The notes under the pieces are model-generated. The model was not told where the DNA came from. It saw only the letters and a program-made list of their open reading frames with translations, and made no database searches. 64,000 nt of DNA from Dyella tabacisoli (lineage in GTDB: Bacteria > Pseudomonadota > Gammaproteobacteria > Xanthomonadales > Rhodanobacteraceae). The stretch spans positions 336,380-400,379 of the forward strand of contig NZ_KZ857175.1 of the NCBI RefSeq assembly GCF_003350925.1, read 5' to 3'. A program made the position numbers and the translations under genes. How positions within the stretch are numbered: the stretch's first letter is position 1; every line of letters begins with the position of its first letter. Below, one piece after another: positions 41,688-49,930 of the stretch.

Positions 41688-43907
41688 TCACTGCGCCGCC
41701 TCAGTCAACGCCTGCTCGACCAGTGACGAGGTCAGTACGGTGGACAGCTTGCGCCCCTCGCCACCGTGTTTCGGAAACACCACATACAGCGGTACGCCGG
41801 GTGAGTGGTACTGCTGCAAAAAGGCCGCGATAGTGGGGTTTACGTCGGTCCAGTCGCCTTTCATATAGACGGCGCCGGTGCGCTTGAGCAGGGCACGGAA
41901 GGCGTCGGTGTTCAGCACCGCATGCTCATTGGCCTTGCAGGTTACGCACCAGTCCGCCGTCATATCGACAAAGACAGGCGTGCCGGCCTTGCGCAGTTCG
42001 GCGAGCTTCTCCGGCGTATAGGCGGTTACGCCATCTTCGGCAACGGCGGCGGCGGTTACCGGCGGCAACTTGGCCAGGTAATACAAAGGCGCGGCAGTGA
42101 GCAACGCCAGCACCATCACCATGGCGCGGCTGATCGCACCACGCGAGCGGCTGCGCTCGAACCACCACAGCGTCATGGCCAGCAACACCGCCGCGACCAG
42201 CACCAGGCCGACCGCATCGGCGCCGCGCTGCTTGCCCAGCACCCACACCAGCCATACGGCGGTCAGATACATCGGAAAGGCCAACACCTGCTTCAGCGTT
42301 TCCATCCAGCGGCCGGGGCGCGGCAGCATGCGCGCCAGTGCCGGCACGAAACCGATGGCGAGAAAGGGCAGGGCCAGGCCGATGCCGAGCATGAGAAACA
42401 CCAGCAGCGCCGAGATCAGCGGGGCGGCGAAAGCGTAGGCCAGCGCCGTACCCATGAATGGCGCCGTGCATGGGCTGGCGACCAGCACCGCGAGCACACC
42501 GGTAAAGAAATCTCCGGCCGGGCCCGAACGCGATGCCAGCGAATGCCCGGTATTGCCAAGCGAGGCGCCAAACTGCACCACACCGGACATCGACAGGCCC
42601 ACCGCCAACATCACGCAGGCCAGCCCGCCGACCACCAGCGGCTGCTGCAATTGCGCACCCCAGCCCAGGGCATGCCCGGCCGAGCGCAGCGCGACGATAG
42701 CGATGCCGATCACCGCGAAACTGCTCAGCACGCCGGCGGTATAGAACAACGCATGGCGACGTGTTCTGCCTGGGCTTTCACCGCTTTCCAGCAAGCTCAC
42801 CGCCTTGATCGAAAGCACTGGCAGTACGCACGGCATCAGGTTCAACACCAGGCCACCGCCCAGCGCGAGCAACAGCGCGGTAAACAAACTCACCTCCAGC
42901 GCCACCGGATTCTGCGCGACGCCGGCAGGCGGTAGCTCCGGTGCCGGCCCCGCCGTCACGCTGCTGGCGGCAACCGCTCCGCTCGCCAAGTCGATATGGA
43001 CTGCGCGCGTCATCAGCGGATAGCACAGGCCGCCGTCCTGGCAACCTTGAAAGCTGGCTTCAAGTTCGAGCTGTTTGCGGCTGGCCGTATCGCCATCGAT
43101 GGTTACCGGCAATTCGACCTGCCCGAAATACACCGTGACCTTGCCGAAGTTCGGGTCCTGGTGCATCTCGCCGGCCGGCCACGCGGGTTTCAATGCCAGC
43201 CCGGCAGCGTCTTTCAGGCGCAACGTGGTCTGATCGCGATACAGGTAATAGCCCTTGGGCATGGTCCAGCGCAGCAGCAATTGATTCGGCGCGCGCGCCA
43301 ATGCTTCAAAACGGAAGGCTTGCTCAGCGGGTAGCGGCGCAGCATCCATGCCCTGGCTTGGGCCGCTGGTCTGACTGGCGCCGAGCTGGTTGAGCGCCGC
43401 GCCGAGGGTGCCTGCCGCGTGATCGGTGTCGGCCGCAGCCGTGGCGTTTGCGGGCAGCGCCAGATCCAGTAATTCGGTGTGCGGTGGGTAGCAAATCTTC
43501 GGCTCGACTTCGTGACAACCCTGGTATTGCACCGACAGTTTCAGGCGCTGCGTACCGGCGGCCACGGTGTAGGGCACGCTGGCGTCCACCGTGTTGTGAT
43601 AAGTCTCCACATCACCGAGAAATTCGTCGTGATGCTTCTTGCCGTCCGGCAACTGCGCTTCGCTCAGCGTCACACCGTCGCCCGCCTTGAACTTCATGCG
43701 GCCGCGGTAGAGGTAGTAATCGGGCGCGATGGCCCAGTGCAGTTTCAACACGCCGGGCGTGGCGGTATCGGTGCTGAGTTTGTAAGCCTCGGTGACCGGC
43801 AGCAAGCCGTCTTCTGCATCCTGAGCCGGTGTCGGCAGGGCGCAAAACAGCAGGCCAAGCAAGATCGTGAACCGGGCGGCCAGACGGCCAAAATGGGTCG
43901 AACGCAT
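41688..43907 (-). CDS. dsbD: Thiol:disulfide interchange protein DsbD with two N-terminal alpha domains
   Basis: Transfers reducing power from cytoplasmic thioredoxin to periplasmic substrates. The 739 residues exceed E. coli DsbD (565). After a signal peptide, two nDsbD-like domains lie in tandem: the first has QGCHEVEPKICYPPHTELL, the second QGCQDGGLCYPLMTRAVHI. The transmembrane electron carrier domain follows, with LMPCVLPVLSIKAVSLL and SPCTAPFMGTALAYAF each holding a Cys. The C-terminal thioredoxin-like domain has DMTADWCVTCKANE. ATG 43907 begins the signal peptide. It precedes the TlpA gene. Confidence 0.95.
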   Translation of the reverse strand: MRSTHFGRLAARFTILLGLLFCALPTPAQDAEDGLLPVTEAYKLSTDTATPGVLKLHWAIAPDYYLYRGRMKFKAGDGVTLSEAQLPDGKKHHDEFLGDVETYHNTVDASVPYTVAAGTQRLKLSVQYQGCHEVEPKICYPPHTELLDLALPANATAAADTDHAAGTLGAALNQLGASQTSGPSQGMDAAPLPAEQAFRFEALARAPNQLLLRWTMPKGYYLYRDQTTLRLKDAAGLALKPAWPAGEMHQDPNFGKVTVYFGQVELPVTIDGDTASRKQLELEASFQGCQDGGLCYPLMTRAVHIDLASGAVAASSVTAGPAPELPPAGVAQNPVALEVSLFTALLLALGGGLVLNLMPCVLPVLSIKAVSLLESGESPGRTRRHALFYTAGVLSSFAVIGIAIVALRSAGHALGWGAQLQQPLVVGGLACVMLAVGLSMSGVVQFGASLGNTGHSLASRSGPAGDFFTGVLAVLVASPCTAPFMGTALAYAFAAPLISALLVFLMLGIGLALPFLAIGFVPALARMLPRPGRWMETLKQVLAFPMYLTAVWLVWVLGKQRGADAVGLVLVAAVLLAMTLWWFERSRSRGAISRAMVMVLALLTAAPLYYLAKLPPVTAAAVAEDGVTAYTPEKLAELRKAGTPVFVDMTADWCVTCKANEHAVLNTDAFRALLKRTGAVYMKGDWTDVNPTIAAFLQQYHSPGVPLYVVFPKHGGEGRKLSTVLTSSLVEQALTEAAQ

Positions 43908-43997
43908 TGCAACTCCAGCTTCGAAGGGTCAGCGCCTTGGCGCGGACGAGAGGGGATTATGGACCAGCTAGCCGAGGGTGGCCGACTTGATGCGTGC

Positions 43998-44912
43998 TTA
44001 TGTCTCTTCCACCGCGGCCACCGTACCGGCAGCGGTCGTGGGGCGGAAGCGGATCAGTCCGGTGGTCAAGGCCGTTCCAAGCAAGATCACCACGCAGCCC
44101 ACCGCCATCGCCATGGTGAATGTCTCGCCAAGAAACAGCGTGCCCCACAGCACGCCGAAGGCCGGAATCAAATACAGCACCGTCATGCTGCGTGCCGCGC
44201 CCACTCGCGCTATCAGCCGAAAGAACAGCAGATAGGCGACGGCGGTACAGGCTACGGCCAGGCCCAGCATGGCCAGCCATGCCTGTGTACTCGGGGTCTG
44301 CGCCGGCCATTGCCAGATCGTGGATGGCGTGAGCAACAGTGCCGCGACGATCTGGCTGCCGGCCGTCGTCGACATCGGCGATACCGTACGCAAACGGCGA
44401 TGGCTGTAATGCACCGAGAAGGCGTAGCACACGGTAGCGCCGACACAGGCGGCCATTGCCCAGCCAGCGTGGGCGTTGCCGTGACCAAGCCCGGCGGTGT
44501 CGCCGACCAGCCACAGCACGCCGGCCAACCCAATCAGCAGGCCGAGGATGCGTGGCGTATCGAGCTTTTCACTTAGCCACAGCCAGCCAGAGGCGGCTAC
44601 CAGCAGCGGGGTAATCGCGTCGAAGATCGCCGACAGCCCCGCCGGCAGGCTTTGTGCGGCGTACGAAAACAGTACGTAAGGCAGGGCCGAATTGGTCAGG
44701 CCGACCACGGCGATCGGCCGCCAATGCGCGCGCAGCTCAGTCATATAACGACGCGACGCCAGCATCGGTGCGAAACAAAGCGCCGCGCCGATCGCGCGCA
44801 GGCCCGCCAGCGGCATGCTGCCAAAGGCATCGGCGCCCATTCGCATAAACAGAAACGAGGCACCCCATAAGGCTCCAAGTAACAGCAGTGCGGCGATATC
44901 AGAGCGTTTCAT
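43998..44912 (-). CDS. DMT family (EamA) transporter, two-repeat
   Basis: A 304-residue inner-membrane protein with ten hydrophobic segments in two EamA repeats (LLLGALWGASFLFMRMGADAFG at the start; AWLAMLGLAVACTAVAYLLFFRLIARVGAARS in the second). RhaT/YdcZ-like metabolite exporters of this family move amino acids or nucleosides, but the substrate cannot be predicted. It is on the same strand as the GST gene upstream, with a 29-bp gap, and separated from dsbD by 90 bp. Confidence 0.9.
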   Translation of the reverse strand: MKRSDIAALLLLGALWGASFLFMRMGADAFGSMPLAGLRAIGAALCFAPMLASRRYMTELRAHWRPIAVVGLTNSALPYVLFSYAAQSLPAGLSAIFDAITPLLVAASGWLWLSEKLDTPRILGLLIGLAGVLWLVGDTAGLGHGNAHAGWAMAACVGATVCYAFSVHYSHRRLRTVSPMSTTAGSQIVAALLLTPSTIWQWPAQTPSTQAWLAMLGLAVACTAVAYLLFFRLIARVGAARSMTVLYLIPAFGVLWGTLFLGETFTMAMAVGCVVILLGTALTTGLIRFRPTTAAGTVAAVEET

Positions 44913-44941
44913 GGGGGTTTTCCGGTGGGCGAGGTGGCAGA

Positions 44942-45661
44942 TCAGCGCGTTGTCGTGGTGGCGCTTTGTCCAAACAGCACACGCCGCTCTTCATCAGATA
45001 TGGCGCTGTTTTTAGGCGCGTATACATTGGCCACGCCCTCGTAAGTACGTATCGTGGCCGGCCGTGCCGCCATCGTCTCGAACCAGCGGGCAAGGTGCGG
45101 AAAATCAGCCAGGTTCTGGCCGTGCGCCTCATGCGGCACGATCCACGGGTAGCAGGCGATGTCCGCGATAGAAAAAGCGCCGGCGATAAATTCGCGATCG
45201 GCCAGCCGCTGATTCAACACGCCGTACAGGCGGCTGGTCTCTTTGGTGTAGCGCTCGATCGCATAAGGCACCTTCTCCGGCGCATACACATTGAAATGGC
45301 CGATCTGCCCGGCCATCGGCCCCAGGCCGGCCATCTGCCAGAACAACCACTGCAGCACTTCGGCGCGGCCGTGCGCATCGCTAGGAATCAGGTGTTGGTT
45401 CTGCTCCGGCCCGATCTTGTCGGCGAGGTAAAGCATGATCGCGCCCGATTCGAACATCGTTACCGGGGCGCCACCACCGACCGGCTCGTGATCGACGATG
45501 GCCGGAATCTTGTTATTCGGCGAGATCGCCAGATACTCCGGCTTGAACTGCTCGCCTTTGCCGATGTTCACCGGCACTAACCGATACGGCAGGCCGGCTT
45601 CTTCAAAAAACAGGCGCGCCTTGAGGCCGTTGGGGGTGGCTGCGTAGTAAAGGTCGATCAT
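44942..45661 (-). CDS. Glutathione S-transferase family protein (YfcG/Ure2-like)
   Basis: A 239-residue GST of the nu/Ure2-like class (E. coli YfcG). The thioredoxin-like N-terminal domain shows YYAATPNGLKARLFFEEAGLPY, PVNIGKGEQFKPEYLAISPNNKIPAIVDHEP and FESGAIMLYLADKIG. The all-helical C-terminal domain includes ADREFIAGAFSIADIACYPWIVPHE. Such proteins often show disulfide-bond reductase activity with glutathione. ATG 45661 (MIDLYYAATPNG) is the family start. It is divergently transcribed from the MocR regulator gene. Confidence 0.93.
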   Translation of the reverse strand: MIDLYYAATPNGLKARLFFEEAGLPYRLVPVNIGKGEQFKPEYLAISPNNKIPAIVDHEPVGGGAPVTMFESGAIMLYLADKIGPEQNQHLIPSDAHGRAEVLQWLFWQMAGLGPMAGQIGHFNVYAPEKVPYAIERYTKETSRLYGVLNQRLADREFIAGAFSIADIACYPWIVPHEAHGQNLADFPHLARWFETMAARPATIRTYEGVANVYAPKNSAISDEERRVLFGQSATTTTR

Positions 45662-45743
45662 GGTGATGCGTGCTCCGGTGTCGTCTGAGGTACAGAGTAG
45701 GTGTAAATTTGGGTCCCTATAAGATCCACATCTTGGACATTTA
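45662..45743. promoter_or_regulatory. Divergent promoter region, GST gene and MocR regulator gene
   Basis: An 82-bp gap between divergent start codons. It contains an A/T-rich core (TATAAGATCC, 45718-45727) and two GGTCC/GGACA-like half-sites around it. MocR regulators commonly bind direct or inverted repeats between themselves and a divergent target, so this is the probable operator; the exact boxes are not resolved. Confidence 0.4.
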
Positions 45744-47186
45744 ATGGCACCAATTTTCGGGTTTCCGATCACGCTGCCGCCGCCCGGCACGCGCGAGCGG
45801 CTGCGTGCCCTGCATGGGCAGTTGCGCGCGGCGATCCTCGACGGTCGCCTCCAGGCAGGTTTGCGGCTGCCGGCGACACGCGAGTTGGCCGAGGCGTTGC
45901 AGGTGTCGCGCAATACCGTAGTGGCGGCCTATGACCTGCTGTTGAGCGAAGGCTATGTCGTCGCCAGGCGCGGTGCCGGCAATTACGTCGCCGATCTGCT
46001 GTCACGCCGCAGCGCGGGGCGGGTGCTAAGCAAGCACGCCGACATGCAGCGTCGGCTGGCGCCGTACTGGCGTGAATCCACCGGCCCTCATTCGCCGGCG
46101 CAACAACGGCCTTTTCAATACGACTTTCGAGTTGGCGTGCCGGATAACCGGCAATTTCCATTCGAGGTCTGGCGGCGGTTGTCGGCGCGCGCCCTGCGCG
46201 ACCTGTCCAAGGCGCCGCCGATCTACGGTCAGCCGGAAGGGCGGCCGGCCTTGCGCGATGCCATCGCCCGGCATGTCTCGTTCGCCCGCGCGGTAGCTTG
46301 CCACCCCGACGATGTCATCGTTACCAGCGGTGCGCAGCAGGCTTTTGATTTGTTGGCGCGCGTACTCGTAACACCCGGACAAACCACGCTGGCGGTGGAG
46401 GATCCTGGTTATCCGCCGTTGCGTGCGGCGTTTACCGCCGCCGGCGCCAAAGTGGTTGCCGTGCCAGTGGATGACGAAGGGCTGGTAGTGGAGCAATTGC
46501 CCGCTTCGACACAGGTGATCTACGTCACCCCGTCACATCAGTTTCCGCTGGGCATGCCGCTATCGCCACGTCGTCGCGCGGCGCTGCTGGCCTTCGCGCA
46601 AACACATAACGCCACCATCATCGAAGACGACTATGACGGCGAGTTCCGCTATGGCGGGCGCCCCCTGGACGCACTGCAAACGCTCGATCGCCACGGCTCG
46701 GTCTGCTACGTCGGCACCTTCTCCAAATGTCTTTTTCCAACCTTGCGCCTGGGCTATCTGGTGGCGCCACCCTGGTTGCATCCCGCATTGGCCGAGGCCA
46801 AGCAACACAGCGACTGGCATTGCGATGTCGTGGCACAAGACACCCTGGCCGCGTTTATTGCCGAGGGCCATCTCGTGCGTCATGTGCGCAAGATGAGCAA
46901 GGTGTACGCCGAGCGGCGCGAGGTGTTGCTGCATGCCATGGTCAAGTACGGCGGCGGTCGCCTGCAGGCGTTGGCATCGGATGCCGGGTTGCATCTGGCG
47001 GCGACTTTGCCGGGCACTGTGGACATTGACGCATTGATTGCGCGGGCTGCCGATGGGGGTATCCGGCTGGAGTCGCTGCATGGGTATGCCCATGGTTCGG
47101 TGGCGCCGCATGGGTTGGTGTTTGGGTTTGGGATGGTGGATGTGGGGGGGATTGATGGGGCGATACGTCGGGTGATGGAGTTGTAG
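45744..47186 (+). CDS. MocR-type GntR/aminotransferase regulator (PdxR-like)
   Basis: A 480-residue regulator with an N-terminal GntR winged helix (ERLRALHGQLRAAILDGRLQAGLRLPATRELAEALQVSRNTVVAAYDLL, residues ~12-75) fused to a fold-type I aminotransferase domain. The PLP-binding Lys is K328 in GTFSKCLFPTLRLGY. DDYDGEFRYGG and the preceding VTPSHQFPLG are typical of MocR proteins. In PdxR such proteins control pyridoxal synthesis; here the divergent GST gene is the more likely target. The last ~50 codons carry many GGG, GTG and TTG codons, unlike the rest of the gene. The stop codon abuts repeat copy C. Confidence 0.93.
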   Translation: MAPIFGFPITLPPPGTRERLRALHGQLRAAILDGRLQAGLRLPATRELAEALQVSRNTVVAAYDLLLSEGYVVARRGAGNYVADLLSRRSAGRVLSKHADMQRRLAPYWRESTGPHSPAQQRPFQYDFRVGVPDNRQFPFEVWRRLSARALRDLSKAPPIYGQPEGRPALRDAIARHVSFARAVACHPDDVIVTSGAQQAFDLLARVLVTPGQTTLAVEDPGYPPLRAAFTAAGAKVVAVPVDDEGLVVEQLPASTQVIYVTPSHQFPLGMPLSPRRRAALLAFAQTHNATIIEDDYDGEFRYGGRPLDALQTLDRHGSVCYVGTFSKCLFPTLRLGYLVAPPWLHPALAEAKQHSDWHCDVVAQDTLAAFIAEGHLVRHVRKMSKVYAERREVLLHAMVKYGGGRLQALASDAGLHLAATLPGTVDIDALIARAADGGIRLESLHGYAHGSVAPHGLVFGFGMVDVGGIDGAIRRVMEL

Positions 47187-47563
47187 TGTTGTGGCGATCG
47201 GGTTCGCCTGCGGCGGGCTTTCGGCCACCTGCCGGTGGTCGAGTCACTTTTCTTTGCTTGCTCAAAGAAAAGTAACCAAAAGAAAGAGCACCCCGGTGAG
47301 TCGCCCTTCGGGTACGTGAGGGCCGGCCGGGCTTTTCGACAGGGCTTCCTGCCCTGGCGAAAAGGCATCGACATCCATGTCGATGCCCCTGCGGGCCTGA
47401 TCGTCCGACCCTCACCGACGCACAGGGGCCCCGAGGTCAAGAGCAACAGCAAGATCAAAATCAAAAGCAAAGTCAAAGGCTGCGAGCGTTGCTTTTGCCC
47501 CTCCCCTGCGACCGAAGGGAGTCCCCTTTTCGGGACTTGCAGGGGGAGGCTGGGAGGGGGTGC
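47187..47563 (+). repeat. 350-bp structured repeat element, copy C (3' of the MocR gene)
   Basis: Same element as copies A and B, on the plus strand. The CGCCTGCGGCGGGCTTTCG core begins 18 nt past the TAG stop. Hairpin 1 has CAGGGC/GCCCTG instead of CAGTGC/GCACTG, and hairpin 2 is GGCATCGACAT/ATGTCGATGCC. The 35-bp centre of the terminal module (about 47491-47562) is the reverse complement of that in copy B (GCGACCGAAGGGAGTCCCC then TTTTCGGGACTTGC). The rest of the 486-bp gap (47564-47672) shows only the promoter region of the next gene. Confidence 0.92.
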
Positions 47564-47672
47564 CCCCTTGCGATACACCCAAGGTGGTCCTCCCAGATTG
47601 CCGCAAAGTGGTTCTTACCCACGCGTTGCGAAGTAGCCAGTATGGCGACACCCTCACCACGCGATCCTTCTT

Positions 47673-48689
47673 ATGCGCACTTTGCTTGGGCTTTTTCTTC
47701 TGCTGTTTTCGTTGACGGCGCTGCCGCTGCGGGCCGAAACCGGTCAGCAGCGTGCCGAGGCGGCCGGGCGTGGCCTGGTCGGTTCGCCGGCACCGCGACT
47801 GGTACTCAAAACGATCGATGGCAAGACCATCGATCTGGCCAGCCTGTATGGCAAGCAGGCGATTTATTTAAAATTCTGGGCCACCTGGTGTGTGCCGTGT
47901 CGCGAGCAGATGCCGCACCTGGAGCGTACCTTTGAGCAGGCCGGGCCGGATCTGGCGGTGATCGCCATCGATGTCGGCTTCGACGACACCATTGCCGACG
48001 TGCGCAAGTATCGCGACACCGTGGGGCTGCACATGCCCATCGTGTTCGACGACGGCACGCTGGGCCAGGCGTTCAACTTACGCGTAACGCCGCAGCACAT
48101 CGTGATCGGTCGCGACGGTCGTATCCAATATGTCGGCCATATGGCGGATGCCAAGCTCGATGCAGCCTTGCTCGCCGCCCGCACCGCATCGGCACCTTCA
48201 GTGCAAGGGGCGGTGGCGGCCAAGGATGATCCGCACTACGACGTAGGCGATCACGTGCCGGCATTCACCGCGCCGACGCTCGACGGGTCGGTATTCAAAG
48301 CACAGGACACCGCCGTGAAGGGGCCGACCGTGCTGGTATTTCTGTCGCCCTGGTGCGAGTCGTATCTGGCAGATAGCCGTCCAAAGGTTGCCGCAAGTTG
48401 CCGTGCCGTGCGCGAGCAGGTGACCAAACTATCTCGCGCCGGCCATACCCGCTGGCTCGGCATTGCCTCGGGTTTGTGGGCGAGTAAAGACGATTTGAGC
48501 GGCTATCGCAAAGAGCATCAGCTAAGCATGCCGTTGACGCTCGATGAAAGCGGTGCGCTGTTCCGTCAATTCCGCGTCATGCATGTGCCTACTCTGTTGG
48601 TGGTCGATGCCCAAGGGAAAATAGTGCGACGCATCGAAGGTGTGGACGCGACGCTTCCCACTCAGTTGCAGGCCCTGTCGGCGCGTTGA
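47673..48689 (+). CDS. Two-domain periplasmic thioredoxin-like protein
   Basis: A 338-residue exported protein: signal peptide (LLGLFLLLFSLTALPLRA), a TlpA-like domain with FWATWCVPC (Cys73, Cys76), then a second redoxin-like domain (YDVGDHVPAFTAPTLDGSVFKAQD, VLVFLSPWCESYLADSRPKVAASC) that lacks a CxxC. Each domain has a plausible cis-Pro segment (TPQHIVIGRDG, MHVPTLLVVDAQG). The second domain may be a substrate-binding module. A cupin gene follows on the same strand after 97 bp. The protein's electron donor would be DsbD-like. Confidence 0.85.
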   Translation: MRTLLGLFLLLFSLTALPLRAETGQQRAEAAGRGLVGSPAPRLVLKTIDGKTIDLASLYGKQAIYLKFWATWCVPCREQMPHLERTFEQAGPDLAVIAIDVGFDDTIADVRKYRDTVGLHMPIVFDDGTLGQAFNLRVTPQHIVIGRDGRIQYVGHMADAKLDAALLAARTASAPSVQGAVAAKDDPHYDVGDHVPAFTAPTLDGSVFKAQDTAVKGPTVLVFLSPWCESYLADSRPKVAASCRAVREQVTKLSRAGHTRWLGIASGLWASKDDLSGYRKEHQLSMPLTLDESGALFRQFRVMHVPTLLVVDAQGKIVRRIEGVDATLPTQLQALSAR

Positions 48690-48786
48690 GCGCAGCAATG
48701 AGTCGGTGACGGGTACGGCGATGGACCATCGCCTGCCCCTCATCGATACAGAGACTTTCCACCCGTATATGTACGAGGTCCATCAC

Positions 48787-49152
48787 ATGAGTCGCATGTC
48801 GATTCTTACCTTCGCCTTGCTGGGCTTTTTCTCGCTAGCCGCCCAGGGCGCGCAAGAGCATCCTGTATTGAAGGCCACGTTGACGCAGGCCCCCGGCCAT
48901 CAACTCACCGCGCTCAGCGTGAGCTACGCCCCCGGTCAATCCACCCCTTCGCATCACCACGACGCCGACGCCTTCGTCTACGTGTTGTCGGGCCACATCC
49001 GCAGTCAGTTAGCGGGCAGCCCGGTAAAAGTCTATGGCGCAGGAGAGAGCTGGTTCGAGCCCGCCGGTATAGAGCATGTTGTCAGCGGCAACGCCAGCAC
49101 CAGCGAGCCCGCCACCATGCTGGTGGTCTTCATCGCCAAGCCGGTGCCGTAG
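48787..49152 (+). CDS. Exported single-domain cupin
   Basis: A 121-residue protein with a short signal peptide (MSILTFALLGFFSLAAQG) and one cupin domain: HHHDADAFVYVLSGHIRSQLAG gives the first metal-binding motif (three His plus Glu-like position), and GAGESWFEPAGIEHVVSGNAS the second with its His. The function is unknown; similar proteins are annotated as periplasmic cupins. ATG 48787 is preferred: GAGG lies 9 bases upstream, while the ATG at 48769 has none. Its TAG stop is the first triplet of a REP-like element. A broken copy of its 3' end lies at 50539-50608. Confidence 0.8.
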   Translation: MSRMSILTFALLGFFSLAAQGAQEHPVLKATLTQAPGHQLTALSVSYAPGQSTPSHHHDADAFVYVLSGHIRSQLAGSPVKVYGAGESWFEPAGIEHVVSGNASTSEPATMLVVFIAKPVP

Positions 49153-49215
49153 GTTGGGGTGAGCGCAAGCGAACCCCAACGTTGCGAGGTGTTGCGTATC
49201 ACGTTGTTCAGCCCA
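49150..49215. repeat. REP-like element (TAGGTTGGGG type), copy 1
   Basis: GGTTGGGGT, a GAGCGCAAGCG spacer and AACCCCAAC form a palindrome, followed by GTTGCGAGGTGTTGCG and ending TTCAGCCCA. The leading TAG is the stop codon of the cupin gene. Related copies are at 50462-50532, 50606-50670 and 51157-51300. Confidence 0.88.
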
Positions 49216-49345
49216 GCCTCCGTGGCCAGATATGAAGAGGTCGGGGAAGAGGGCGATGTCGATCTATCGAATAATCGATAGTCACGACTCAATTCGCCCC
49301 GTCCCCTGCTCGGTATGCGAAAGCATGTTTCTTCGAGCGGTCTTG

Positions 49346-49930
49346 TTAGAGTTCTACACGATATGAATTTGCGCTAATACTCATCGATGCTATGAAATAG
49401 ACGGTGACTTGAGCGCCGTTACGAGTGCACTGCAAGCTGGTTTTTTTCTCTGCCCCTGATTGGCTTACTAAAGCCATGCCGGGTGCCGTAAGCCACCAGT
49501 TATTTGTACTTGAGAAGTTTCCTTGTGCGATGACGAAGTTCTGGCAGGTTGTCGATACTCCGTTTTTCGTAAAGGTAATGGTGCCCTTGGCCGCAAAGTT
49601 CAGTTCAGCCGGCCTGTTTTTGAAATCGTTTGTACCAAGGCCCACGCCCCCTTGAGCTTGCGTGTTAAACCAATTGCCCACGGTGGAGCTTTTTTTTCGG
49701 CCGGCCCTGACCTTTAAGAAAGCGCTGCCGGAGGTCCAATTTCCACCGCTAATGCCGCCCCACGGTTGCCCTGAAGTAATGGAGTAAGAGCTTGTTGAGA
49801 ATTGGGCTTCAGGTGAGTTTCCAAAACTGAAGGTCACTATGTTGTCGCGTATCGTGGCCGCCTGCAGGTTGAGGCTGCACAATAAGCACGATCCGGCTAC
49901 TAGAAGGGTCTTGATGCCTATCTTTTTCAT
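49346..49930 (-). CDS. Secreted orphan protein, hypothetical
   Basis: A 194-residue protein with a clear signal peptide (MKKIGIKTLLVAGSCLLCSLNLQAA). The mature part is rich in Ser, Thr, Asn and Gly with many aromatic residues (SFGNSPEAQFSTSSYSITSG, NFSSTNNWWLTAPGMALVS) and two cysteines (TTCQNF, LQCTRN) that could form one disulfide. It looks beta-rich. The gene is more A/T-rich than the surroundings and stands alone in a REP-flanked patch, which suggests acquisition by transfer. No family was recognised. Confidence 0.75.
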   Translation of the reverse strand: MKKIGIKTLLVAGSCLLCSLNLQAATIRDNIVTFSFGNSPEAQFSTSSYSITSGQPWGGISGGNWTSGSAFLKVRAGRKKSSTVGNWFNTQAQGGVGLGTNDFKNRPAELNFAAKGTITFTKNGVSTTCQNFVIAQGNFSSTNNWWLTAPGMALVSQSGAEKKTSLQCTRNGAQVTVYFIASMSISANSYRVEL

